A DNA stretch of 6,548 bases from Candidatus Blautia equi (GCA_018064695.1 JAGHUU010000104.1:1-6548); one strand, 5' to 3'. Counted from the first letter of the stretch, positions 1 to 5,789 are shown. The notes: a model not told the origin generated them from the sequence alone. Translations and numbers: made by a program.

Positions 1-181
1 CGCTCATCTTGTGATCGTGACCAATGATACCTTCTCGGAGGCTGCCGTGTATGAAGGAGAGACTGAGCCATACCAGCGCTATCTTGGCGCTATCAATGCG
101 CAGATGGCAGAACTCGCCGATACGGTGGTAGAAGTAGTATACGGCATTCCGGTATATCATAAAAAGGCGGTGGAGCGGTGA
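1..181 (+). CDS. cobU: CobU/CobP, adenosylcobinamide kinase / guanylyltransferase, C-terminal part (5' end outside window)
   Basis: Only the last 59 codons are present; the frame begins at base 2 and ends at TGA 179-181. CobU phosphorylates adenosylcobinamide and then transfers GMP to it, giving AdoCbi-GDP in the cytoplasm, the substrate of CobS. The visible part opens with the family's core strand followed by Asn (LVIVTND). It then has the helix with GAINAQMAELAD and the closing strand VVEVVYGIPV, which match the C-terminal third of CobU proteins. The usual loop of the form NEVGxGIVP is replaced by TNDTFSEAAVYEGET, which I take to be a clostridial variant. The P-loop and guanylylated His lie upstream and cannot be checked. 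The stop overlaps the cobS start by one base (TGATG), and cobS directly downstream makes the assignment firm. Confidence 0.85.
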   Translation, partial: AHLVIVTNDTFSEAAVYEGETEPYQRYLGAINAQMAELADTVVEVVYGIPVYHKKAVER

Positions 182-960
182 TGAAAGTGCTTTGGAATAA
201 TTTTAAGATCGCATTCTCCATGTTTTCCAAGATCCACATGCCCATGGCGGACTGGAATAAAGAGAATATGAAATATATGCTCTGTTTCTTCCCATTTGTA
301 GGAACAGTGATCGGCCTCTTAACACTTGGGGCTGAGTACCTTGCAATTAAACTTGGCTACGGCACCTCCTTTACGGCCATGGTGCTGGTTTTACTGCCTG
401 TACTGGTTACAGGGGGAATCCATGTGGACGGCCTTCTGGATACCTCTGATGCCATGAGCTCCTGGCAGGAGAGAGAACGCCGCCTGGAGATCCTTAAGGA
501 TTCCCACACCGGCGCTTTTGCCATTATCAATGCCTGCATTTATTTTCTGGCATGGTTCGGCGCGGCCAGTGAAATCGCATTCAATACAAAAGCCATCGCC
601 ATCCTGGCTATGGGCTATATGGTTTCCCGTTCCTTATCAGGAATCGGCGTGGTATGCTTTCCTAAGGCTACCGAAAAGGGAACGGTACATGAATTCTCCA
701 GCAAAGCGGAGAATAAGACGGTCAGAAACGTGCTGATCGTATATCTTATTCTGCTCTGTGCTGCTATGATCCTCATACAACCGCTATACGGCGCAGCCGC
801 TTTTGCAGGCGCATTACTGGTCTTTTTCTGGTATTACCGTATGGCTATGAAATATTTCGGCGGAACCACCGGAGACCTCTCCGGATGCTTTTTATGTGTC
901 TGTGAAGTGGGAATAGCCCTCATCCTGGCACTGGTTTCCCGTATTCCCATGATTGGTTAA
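181..960 (+). CDS. cobS: CobS, adenosylcobinamide-GDP ribazoletransferase (cobalamin synthase)
   Basis: Integral membrane enzyme that joins AdoCbi-GDP to alpha-ribazole (or its 5'-phosphate), the last assembly step of adenosylcobalamin. The 259-residue length is normal for the family. Hallmarks are present in order: an Asp-rich motif GGIHVDGLLDTSDA at about residues 78-91 (probable Mg2+ ligands D83, D87, D90), KDSHTGAF at 106-113, and GGTTGDLSG at 227-235. Hydrophobic segments lie near residues 33-58, 62-79, 112-128, 133-160, 182-216 and 235-252, fitting a multipass protein. I chose ATG 181 over GTG 178 because GGAG at 172-175 sits 5 bases before the ATG but only 2 before the GTG. Its start overlaps the cobU stop, implying translational coupling. 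A CobU-like gene follows after 17 bases, then CobC. Confidence 0.95.
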   Translation: MKVLWNNFKIAFSMFSKIHMPMADWNKENMKYMLCFFPFVGTVIGLLTLGAEYLAIKLGYGTSFTAMVLVLLPVLVTGGIHVDGLLDTSDAMSSWQERERRLEILKDSHTGAFAIINACIYFLAWFGAASEIAFNTKAIAILAMGYMVSRSLSGIGVVCFPKATEKGTVHEFSSKAENKTVRNVLIVYLILLCAAMILIQPLYGAAAFAGALLVFFWYYRMAMKYFGGTTGDLSGCFLCVCEVGIALILALVSRIPMIG

Positions 961-977
961 GAAGGAGAATAATAAGA

Positions 978-1364
978 ATGGAAATGATAATTGGCGGTGC
1001 TTTTCAGGGGAAAGGGGCTCTGGCGCGAAAGTTGTATCCGGAGATTACTTTTCTTGAAGGGGACCGGGTGAGTGAAGAAGAACTGCTTCAGGCGCAGGGG
1101 ATCTGTGGGTTTCATGCGTTTATCCGTAAGGAGATGAAGGCGGGGAAAGATGTTTCTTTGCTTGCGGAGCGTATTATTGAGAAGAATCCGGGGATCATAC
1201 TGATCTCAGATGAGATCGGATATGGTGTTGTTCCTATCGATGCTTTTGACCGTGCTTACCGTGAGGCTGTGGGAAGAGTGTGTACAAAGCTGGCAGCTTT
1301 TTCCAGCAAAGTGACAAGAGTAGCGCTGGGAATCGGAACGGTCATCAAGGATGAGGTGAAATAA
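978..1364 (+). CDS. Short CobU-like protein with altered P-loop, unknown role
   Basis: A 128-residue protein, well below the roughly 170-190 residues of normal CobU. The N-terminus MIIGGAFQGKG (P-loop at 6-13) looks like the CobU Walker A motif, but the Ser/Thr after the invariant Lys (K12) is Gly13. The C-terminal half, IILISDEIGYGVVP then EAVGRVCTKLAAFSSKVTRVALGIG, aligns by eye with the CobU C-terminus encoded at 1-181. It keeps a more canonical xDEIGxGVVP loop than that copy does. The CobU middle section, including the DCLTLW-type strand, is missing. A His occurs at residue 46, the number of the guanylylated His in Salmonella CobU, but the surrounding sequence differs, so this may be chance. 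AAGGAG at 962-967 is 10 bases before ATG. Half of its 14 Gly codons are GGG, unlike the downstream genes. It could be an accessory or regulatory paralogue, a nucleotide-binding remnant, or a partner of full-length CobU. The family assignment is good; the function is unknown. Confidence 0.8.
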   Translation: MEMIIGGAFQGKGALARKLYPEITFLEGDRVSEEELLQAQGICGFHAFIRKEMKAGKDVSLLAERIIEKNPGIILISDEIGYGVVPIDAFDRAYREAVGRVCTKLAAFSSKVTRVALGIGTVIKDEVK

Positions 1365-1365
1365 G

Positions 1366-1977
1366 ATGCTGAAGGTATTACTGGTTCGTCATGGCATGAC
1401 ACCCGGAAATAAGCTGTCCAGATATATTGGAAGAACAGATGAACCGCTCTTAGAGGAGGGCATTGCGCTTCTTGAGGAGAAAAAAGAGAAGATCAGAGAG
1501 GTCATGATTCCGGATCGGCTTTTTGTGAGTCCCATGAAAAGATGCCGGCAGACGGCAGAGATCTTTTTCGGGGACATGCAGCAGCAGATCATCGACGACC
1601 TGCGGGAATTTGATTTCGGTATTTTTGAGAATAAAAACTATAAAGAGCTCTCCGGTTCCGGGGAATACCAGTCCTGGGTTGACAGCTTCTGTGAAGCACC
1701 CGTTCCGGGAGGCGAAAGTATGGCAATCTTCAAAAGCCGCTGCTGTGCAGGTCTGGATCAGATCATCGCATCTCTTAATGAAGCGGAATATACAGATGGA
1801 AAAATAGCCGTTGTGGTGCATGGCGGAACCATCATGAGCCTTATGGACCTTTATTCCGAGGAAAAGAAGAGCTATTACGACTGGAGTGTAAAGAACGGGG
1901 AGGGCTACCTGGTGGAGCTGGATCCGGTTCTCTGGAAACAGGGGAAAAAGATATTTGTACACGGCATAAAAGTGTGA
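1366..1977 (+). CDS. cobC: Histidine phosphatase family protein, probable CobC (alpha-ribazole phosphatase)
   Basis: Cytoplasmic histidine phosphatase of 203 residues, normal for the family. The catalytic signature is LVRHGMT at 6-12 (R8, phosphorylated H9). Further motifs are GRTDEPL at 22-28, SPMKRCRQTAE at 55-65 (R59), the acid-loop motif LREFDFGIFEN at 79-89 (probable proton donor E81), PGGES at 114-118, and VVHGGTI at 150-156 (second His H152). CobC removes the 5'-phosphate from alpha-ribazole-phosphate or from cobalamin-phosphate. Sequence alone does not separate CobC from other phosphoglycerate-mutase-like phosphatases; the call rests on its place one base after the CobU-like gene and downstream of cobU-cobS. 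The start ATG lies just after the previous stop, and AGGTGA at 1354-1359 is a modest ribosome site, so translation is probably coupled. The 3' end overlaps the putative promoter of the next unit. Confidence 0.85.
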   Translation: MLKVLLVRHGMTPGNKLSRYIGRTDEPLLEEGIALLEEKKEKIREVMIPDRLFVSPMKRCRQTAEIFFGDMQQQIIDDLREFDFGIFENKNYKELSGSGEYQSWVDSFCEAPVPGGESMAIFKSRCCAGLDQIIASLNEAEYTDGKIAVVVHGGTIMSLMDLYSEEKKSYYDWSVKNGEGYLVELDPVLWKQGKKIFVHGIKV

Positions 1978-1983
1978 TAAAAT
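1955..1983 (+). promoter_or_regulatory. Predicted sigma-A promoter for the DUF1015-niaR-SPFH unit
   Basis: TTGTAC (1955-1960) is followed by a 17-base spacer and TAAAAT (1978-1983), with TG at 1975-1976 forming an extended -10 (TGaTAAAAT). The -35 matches consensus at 3 of 6 positions and the -10 at 5 of 6. The element lies over the last codons and stop of cobC, with a predicted start near 1990 and about 40 bases to the next ATG. It would allow expression independent of the cobalamin operon. It is a sequence prediction only. Confidence 0.5.
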
Positions 1984-2000
1984 ATACTGGAGTGTATATT
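1981..2000. repeat. Perfect inverted repeat, operator-like, over the -10 and predicted start
   Basis: AATATAC (1981-1987) and GTATATT (1994-2000) are perfect complements separated by six bases (TGGAGT). The element overlaps the last bases of the predicted -10 and the predicted transcription start, the classic position for a repressor operator. It is AT-rich and not followed by a T-run, so it is unlikely to terminate the cob operon. The obvious candidate regulator is NiaR, encoded two genes downstream and normally autoregulatory in Firmicutes. I could not compare it with a NiaR site matrix. Confidence 0.5.
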
Positions 2001-2030
2001 GTTGAGATATCAGAAGAGGAGTTAAATATT

Positions 2031-3278
2031 ATGACAGCATTTCGTGCATTTTGTGCGGTGCGTCCTACTAAGGAGAAAGCTGAGAGCATTGCTGCCCTCC
2101 CATACGACGTAGTGGATCGCGCAGAGGCAAGAGTAATCGGAGAGAAGAATCCTGATTCTTTTCTTCATGTAGACCGTGCAGAGATGGATCTTGACCCATC
2201 CATCGATCTGTATGATCCTGCCGTTTATCAGCAGGCCAGACTGAACCTGGACAACCTTCAGAAGAACGGTTCCATGATCCAGGATCAGAAACCAAACTAT
2301 TACATTTACGAGCTTACCAGAAAGGGCAAGACCCAGACCGGTATCGTTGGCTGCTGTTCCATTGATGATTACATGAACGACATCATCAAAAAACATGAGC
2401 TCACCAGAGCCGACAAGGAGCAGGACCGTATCAATCACGTAGACGTCTGCGATGCCAACACAGGTCCAATCTATCTGGCAGCCAAATACCCACAGGAGCT
2501 GAAAGACCTCCTGGCAGACTGGAAAGCAGCGCACCCTGCAGAGTATGATTTCACCGCAGAGGATGACATCATCCACCGCGTATGGGTCATTGACGGAGAA
2601 GCTGAGATCGCTAAGATCGCAGAGACCTTTGGAAATGAGATCCCATGTGTATATATCGCCGACGGACATCACCGCGCAGCATCTGCTGTAAAGGTAGGTC
2701 TTAAGAGAAGAGAGGAGCATCCGGGCTACACAGGGGAGGAGGAGTTCAACTTCTTCTTATCCGTTGTTTTCCCATACGATGAGCTCACCATTCTTGCATA
2801 CAACCGTGTGGTGAAGGATCTGAACGGCCTTGACGGAAAAGCCTTTGTAGGCGCTCTGAAATTCAATTATGAGATGATGGCTATGCCCGGTTTTCCATGC
2901 CTCCCTGTAGAAAAACACTGCATGGGCATGTATCTGGAGGGTGACTGGTATCACCTGAGAGCATACGAGGATGTCTATGCAAAACAGGATGTGGTAGGTC
3001 AGCTGGATGTATCCATTCTTCAGAATAAAGTCCTCTCTCCGGTACTTGGCATCGAAGATCCAAGAACCAGCCAGAGAATCAAATTTGTGGGCGGCAGTCA
3101 TCCGCTTAAGGAACTTGCACAGATGGCTGAGGAGACCGGCGGCGTGGCATTTGCCATGTACCCAACCTCCATGGACGACCTTATGCAGATCGCCGATGAG
3201 TCCAAGCTGATGCCTCCAAAATCCACCTGGTTCGAGCCAAAACTCCGAAGCGGACTGTTTATTCATAAGTTATCATAA
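2031..3278 (+). CDS. DUF1015 family protein
   Basis: Soluble 415-residue protein of the DUF1015 family, whose biochemical role I cannot state with confidence. Family landmarks are visible in order: ALPYDVVD at 22-29 (usually PPYDV), KHELTRADKEQDR at 121-133, ANTGPIYL at 142-149, YIADGHHRAASA at 208-219, IEDPRTSQRI at 341-350 and the C-terminal MPPKSTWFEPKLRSGLFIH at 394-412. The DGHHR segment resembles the nucleotide-handling motif of ParB/sulfiredoxin-fold proteins such as the free-serine kinases SerK and SbnI. From memory, relatives in Clostridia often sit beside serA/serC, but none is visible here. I chose ATG 2031 because GAGGAG (2016-2021) lies 9 bases upstream and the family N-terminus begins there; the in-frame GTG at 1974 would overlap cobC and the promoter. 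Codon choice (CTT/CTG, ATC, GAG, few GGG) suggests good expression. niaR follows after 15 bases. Confidence 0.9.
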   Translation: MTAFRAFCAVRPTKEKAESIAALPYDVVDRAEARVIGEKNPDSFLHVDRAEMDLDPSIDLYDPAVYQQARLNLDNLQKNGSMIQDQKPNYYIYELTRKGKTQTGIVGCCSIDDYMNDIIKKHELTRADKEQDRINHVDVCDANTGPIYLAAKYPQELKDLLADWKAAHPAEYDFTAEDDIIHRVWVIDGEAEIAKIAETFGNEIPCVYIADGHHRAASAVKVGLKRREEHPGYTGEEEFNFFLSVVFPYDELTILAYNRVVKDLNGLDGKAFVGALKFNYEMMAMPGFPCLPVEKHCMGMYLEGDWYHLRAYEDVYAKQDVVGQLDVSILQNKVLSPVLGIEDPRTSQRIKFVGGSHPLKELAQMAEETGGVAFAMYPTSMDDLMQIADESKLMPPKSTWFEPKLRSGLFIHKLS

Positions 3279-3293
3279 AGGAGACACAGGGCT

Positions 3294-3809
3294 GTGAGTG
3301 GAGAAGAACGAAGAAAGGAAATCATCCGCCTGCTTACAGGTAATGTGAAACCGTTATCCGGAAGCAGACTGGCGGAGCTTTTACAGGTCAGTCGTCAGGT
3401 GGTAGTGCAGGATATGGCACTGCTCCGGGCAGAAGGATGCGAGATCTTTTCTACAAACCGGGGATATCTGATCCGTAAGGCGGAAAAAACAGAGAAAATC
3501 TTTTTTGTACATCACGATGACAGCCGTATCCAGGAGGAGCTGAACATCATCGTGGATATGGGTGGAGAGATCATAGATGTCTTTGTTCAGCATGAGGTCT
3601 ATGGTGAACTGAGAGGCGAGCTTTCCATCGACTCCAGAAAAAAAGTGAAGGAATTTATGCAGGAGATCAACTCCGGCAGGTCCAGTACCTTAAATACCAT
3701 CACTTCGGGATATCATTACCACACGGTAAGCGCAGAATCCCAGGACATTCTGGAGGCCATTGAAAAAGAACTTTATAAACGCGGTTTCCTGGTGGAAACT
3801 GAAGAATAA
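3294..3809 (+). CDS. niaR: NiaR (YrxA/NadR-type) niacin-responsive repressor of NAD biosynthesis
   Basis: A 171-residue DNA-binding regulator. The N-terminal winged helix-turn-helix covers about residues 5-62, with SGSRLAELLQVSRQVVVQDMALLR as the HTH core and the wing near GYLI. The rest is a 3H ligand domain with its conserved histidines: VHHD (H73, H74), VQHEVYGEL (H100), and SGYHYHTV (H141, H143). H74, E82, H141 and H143 match the spacing of the metal ligands I recall from Thermotoga TM1602 (H79, E87, H144, H146). In the family, nicotinic acid is the co-repressor that shuts down NAD synthesis and niacin uptake genes. GTG is the start: AAAGGAG at 3277-3283 is 10 bases upstream and no nearer ATG exists. 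It lies between DUF1015 and the SPFH gene with short gaps, so it is probably co-transcribed with both and may act on the palindrome at 1981-2000. Confidence 0.9.
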   Translation: MSGEERRKEIIRLLTGNVKPLSGSRLAELLQVSRQVVVQDMALLRAEGCEIFSTNRGYLIRKAEKTEKIFFVHHDDSRIQEELNIIVDMGGEIIDVFVQHEVYGELRGELSIDSRKKVKEFMQEINSGRSSTLNTITSGYHYHTVSAESQDILEAIEKELYKRGFLVETEE

Positions 3810-3830
3810 CTATAAAAGGAGAATAAAACT

Positions 3831-5108
3831 ATGGGATTAATTAAAGCAGCATTAAGCGCAGGCGGATCTTTACTGGCAGACCAGTGGAAAGAGTATTTCT
3901 ACTGCGATTCCCTTCCAACAGATGTCCTGATCCGCAAAGGATCCAAAAAGACATCCAAAGGATCCAACAACCACGGCTCCGATAACGTGATCTCCAACGG
4001 CTCCATCATCGCTGTCAATGACGGTCAGTGTATGATTATCGTAGAGCAGGGCAAGATCGTAGATATCTGTGCTGAGCCAGGTGAGTACAAATACGATACC
4101 ACCATGGCACCATCCATCTTCACCGGAAGCCTTGGCGCAAACATCAAAGCTTCCTTCGCTGAGTTTGGAAAACGTTTCACCTTTGGCGGAGAGGTAGCTA
4201 CCGATCAGAGAATTTACTTCGTAAATACCAAAGAGCTTACCGGAAACAAATACGGCACTCCTAACGCAGTTCCTTTCCGTGTAGTTGACAACAACATCGG
4301 TCTTGATGTAGATATCGCTATCCGCTGCTTCGGTGAGTACAGCTATCGCATCTCCAACCCAATTCTTTTCTATACTAACGTATGCGGAAACGTAAAGGGT
4401 GACTTCTTCAGAGAGCAGATCGACGGACAGCTGAAATCCGAGCTTATGACCGCTCTTCAGCCGGCATTCGCTAAGATCTCCGATATGGGTATCCGTTACA
4501 GCTCCCTTCCAGGACATGCAGAGGAGCTTGCTACAGCATTAAATGATGTTCTTTCCGAGAAATGGGGCAACCTTCGCGGTATCGAGATCGTATCCCTCGG
4601 CGTATCCAGCGTAAAAGCTTCCGAGGAAGACGAGCAGATGATCAAAGAGCTTCAGAAGAATGCAGCATTCCGCAATCCTAACATGGCAGCAGCTCAGCTT
4701 GTAGGCGCTCAGGCAGCAGCTATGCAGGCAGCAGCAAGCAACCAGAATGCAGGCCCGGCTATGGCATTTGCAGGCCTTAACATGGCACAGGGCGCAGGCG
4801 GATTCAACGCTAACCAGCTCTTCAACATGGGCGCACAGCAGCAGGCAGCTCCTGCAGCAGCACCGGCAGATGGCTGGAAATGCTCCTGCGGTGCTACCAA
4901 CACCGGAAAATTCTGTGCAGAGTGCGGATCTCCTAAGCCAGCACCGGCAGGCGTTTGGAAATGCTCCTGCGGCGCAGAGAACACCGGCAAGTTCTGTTCC
5001 GAGTGCGGCTCTCCAAAACCTGTAGAGAACGAAACATGGGTATGCGAGTGCGGAACCGAGAACACCGGAAAATTCTGTTCTGAGTGCGGCAAGACCAGAC
5101 CAATGTAA
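3831..5108 (+). CDS. SPFH-domain protein (YdjI / COG4260-like) with three C-terminal zinc ribbons
   Basis: A 425-residue protein. Residues 1 to about 260 form an SPFH (stomatin/flotillin-like) domain of the YdjI or virion-core-like group; typical stretches are QWKEYFYCDSLPTDVLIRKG, GQCMIIVEQGKIVD, EPGEYKYDT and GGEVATDQRIYFVNTKEL. An Ala/Gln/Met-rich, probably flexible linker spans about 285-345. The tail holds three CxC-x8-CxxC zinc ribbons: C351/C353/C362/C365, C378/C380/C389/C392 and C405/C407/C416/C419. I see no membrane segment. B. subtilis YdjI belongs to a membrane-stress-linked operon, so recruitment of partners to the envelope or quality control is plausible but inferred. AAGGAG at 3816-3821 lies 9 bases before ATG. 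Codon use is strongly biased (ATC, GAG, GGC/GGA, no GGG that I found), implying high expression. It is the last gene before a strong hairpin. Confidence 0.88.
   Translation: MGLIKAALSAGGSLLADQWKEYFYCDSLPTDVLIRKGSKKTSKGSNNHGSDNVISNGSIIAVNDGQCMIIVEQGKIVDICAEPGEYKYDTTMAPSIFTGSLGANIKASFAEFGKRFTFGGEVATDQRIYFVNTKELTGNKYGTPNAVPFRVVDNNIGLDVDIAIRCFGEYSYRISNPILFYTNVCGNVKGDFFREQIDGQLKSELMTALQPAFAKISDMGIRYSSLPGHAEELATALNDVLSEKWGNLRGIEIVSLGVSSVKASEEDEQMIKELQKNAAFRNPNMAAAQLVGAQAAAMQAAASNQNAGPAMAFAGLNMAQGAGGFNANQLFNMGAQQQAAPAAAPADGWKCSCGATNTGKFCAECGSPKPAPAGVWKCSCGAENTGKFCSECGSPKPVENETWVCECGTENTGKFCSECGKTRPM
4875..5105 (+). repeat. Three tandem 81-bp zinc-ribbon units within the SPFH gene
   Basis: Units begin at the Trp codons 4875, 4956 and 5037, an exact 27-codon period; the third is cut short by the end of the gene. 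The core NTGKFC-x-ECG is kept in all three, and units 1 and 2 also share GSPKP. Units 2 and 3 share the serine (CSECG), while unit 1 has CAECG. The near identity suggests internal duplication of a single ribbon, and such a tract could vary in copy number between strains. Confidence 0.9.
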
Positions 5109-5136
5109 TTATTTTTCGTAAGAGTTATGAATGAAT

Positions 5137-5179
5137 AGAAAGCCTGCCCGCGGAGTGAAATCTGCGGGGCAGGCTTTCT
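5137..5179 (+). terminator. Rho-independent-like terminator after the SPFH gene
   Basis: An 18-bp stem (5137-5154 with 5161-5179) is closed by the loop GTGAAA, with one bulged G on the right arm and one G-T pair. The A-rich left foot (AGAAAG) and T-rich right foot (CTTTCT) form the base of the stem; the T-tract is short and interrupted. It lies 28 bases past the SPFH stop and ends the DUF1015-niaR-SPFH unit. Confidence 0.8.
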
Positions 5180-5204
5180 GCGTGATGTTTGCGTGAAGAA
5201 ATAC

Positions 5205-5234
5205 TTGCATATTCGGCATGAGATAAGGTATAAT
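5205..5234 (+). promoter_or_regulatory. Predicted sigma-A promoter of the SH3-like lipoprotein gene
   Basis: TTGCAT (5205-5210), an 18-base spacer and a perfect TATAAT (5229-5234) predict a start near 5241. A 6-bp inverted repeat, GTATAA (5228-5233) with TTATAC (5240-5245), straddles the -10 and start and might be an operator, although any AT-rich -10 can give such a match by chance. It sits just after the SPFH terminator, so the lipoprotein gene is transcribed on its own. Confidence 0.7.
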
Positions 5235-5247
5235 GTCCTTTATACAG

Positions 5248-5272
5248 GTCGTATGTCGGGAGAACATATGAC
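5248..5272 (+). promoter_or_regulatory. Hairpin in the 5' leader of the lipoprotein mRNA
   Basis: GTCGTATGT (5248-5256) pairs with ACATATGAC (5264-5272), nine pairs including one G-U, around the seven-base loop CGGGAGA. It starts about 7 bases after the predicted transcription start and ends 8 bases before the TAAGGAGG ribosome site (5281-5288). It could stabilise the 5' end or bind a protein; no known riboswitch is recognisable. Confidence 0.45.
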
Positions 5273-5298
5273 TGGTGGAATAAGGAGGAAAAATTGCA

Positions 5299-5733
5299 AT
5301 GAAAAAATTCGTGATGGCTGTACTTCTCATGAGCATCGTGCTTGGAGCAACAGCTTGTGGCTATCAGATTACAGAAGATTCTACCGTAAAGGTCGTTCGC
5401 GCGACACCGACACCTGTGCCGACACCGAGCCCAATTCCAACCCCTACCCCGGAACCACAGCCGGAACCAGAGGTAACTGTTGAGTACGTACAGACCGCCC
5501 TTGGCGTAAACATTGAGAAGAAAGATGCTACTTATACCACCACCAGTGATGTAAACCTTCGTAAGGACTGCAGCACTGAGGTAGAATACTGGTGTGGCGT
5601 TCCTAACGGATCCACCGTAACCAGCACCGGTATCAGCGAGGATGGCGAGTGGCTTGAGCTGAAATACGTTCTGATCGACGGTCAGGAAGTAACAGGCTAC
5701 ATCAAAGCTGAGTACGCTCAGGTTGTTGAGTAA
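5299..5733 (+). CDS. Probable lipoprotein with PT-rich linker and SH3-like (SH3b) domain
   Basis: A 144-residue exported protein of unknown specific role. Residues 1-19 form a signal peptide (KK, then a hydrophobic stretch) followed by C20 in GATAC; Ala at -3 instead of Leu makes this a weaker lipobox, so lipidation is likely rather than certain. A spacer carrying Pro/Thr/Glu repeats runs over about 35-58 and would span the cell wall. Residues of about 80-144 resemble a bacterial SH3 domain: SDVNLRKDCSTE, then PNGSTVTSTG, GEWLELKYV and GYIKAEYA, the usual order of strands. C91 and C99 could form a disulphide outside the cell. Such domains commonly bind peptidoglycan or wall-linked ligands. 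TAAGGAGG at 5281-5288 is a very strong ribosome site 10 bases before ATG. The gene stands alone between two terminators. Confidence 0.82.
   Translation: MKKFVMAVLLMSIVLGATACGYQITEDSTVKVVRATPTPVPTPSPIPTPTPEPQPEPEVTVEYVQTALGVNIEKKDATYTTTSDVNLRKDCSTEVEYWCGVPNGSTVTSTGISEDGEWLELKYVLIDGQEVTGYIKAEYAQVVE
5401..5472 (+). repeat. Low-complexity Pro/Thr/Glu codon tract
   Basis: Imperfect repeats of ACACCG, ACCCCT and GAACCA-like units encode alternating Pro with Thr, Ser, Val, Gln or Glu at residues 35-58 of the lipoprotein. Tracts of this kind are spacers and tend to change length between strains. Confidence 0.75.
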
Positions 5734-5756
5734 GATCTGAATGAATAACAAATAAG

Positions 5757-5789
5757 AAAACCTCCCGGGATTTATCCCGGGAGGTTTTT
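5757..5789. terminator. Bidirectional terminator shared by the lipoprotein gene and luxS
   Basis: A perfect 14-bp stem, AAAACCTCCCGGGA (5757-5770) with its complement (5775-5788), closes on the loop TTTA. The stem ends in TTTTT on the + strand and the A-run gives a T-run on the - strand. It lies 23 bases after the lipoprotein stop and 27 bases after the luxS stop, serving both converging genes. Confidence 0.93.

Noticed and set aside
178..180. GTG at 178 as the cobS start
   Set aside because: It leaves only 2 bases after the GGAG ribosome site; ATG 181 has normal spacing and gives a TGATG overlap.
1..1977. Cobalamin riboswitch in the cob operon segment
   Set aside because: No non-coding stretch long enough exists here; any riboswitch would lie upstream of the window.
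1981..2000. Palindrome as terminator of the cob operon
   Set aside because: The stem is short and AT-rich with no following T-run; its position over a -10 fits an operator better.
1974..2030. N-terminal extension of DUF1015 from GTG 1974
   Set aside because: The 19 added residues overlap the cobC stop, the predicted promoter and the palindrome. ATG 2031 has a good ribosome site and fits the family N-terminus.
2022..2720. 232-residue reading frame on the - strand
   Set aside because: It is antisense to the well-supported DUF1015 gene, and its protein shows no recognisable domain.
3811..3816. TATAAA before the SPFH gene as an internal -10
   Set aside because: There is no acceptable -35, and the implied start would fall inside the ribosome binding site.
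4875..5105. 81-bp repeats as a CRISPR-like array
   Set aside because: The repeats are contiguous, in frame and encode zinc ribbons; there are no spacers.
5125..5751. 208-residue reading frame on the - strand
   Set aside because: It runs through a terminator and antisense to the lipoprotein gene; its Arg/Cys-rich product is the mirror of the Pro/Thr tract.
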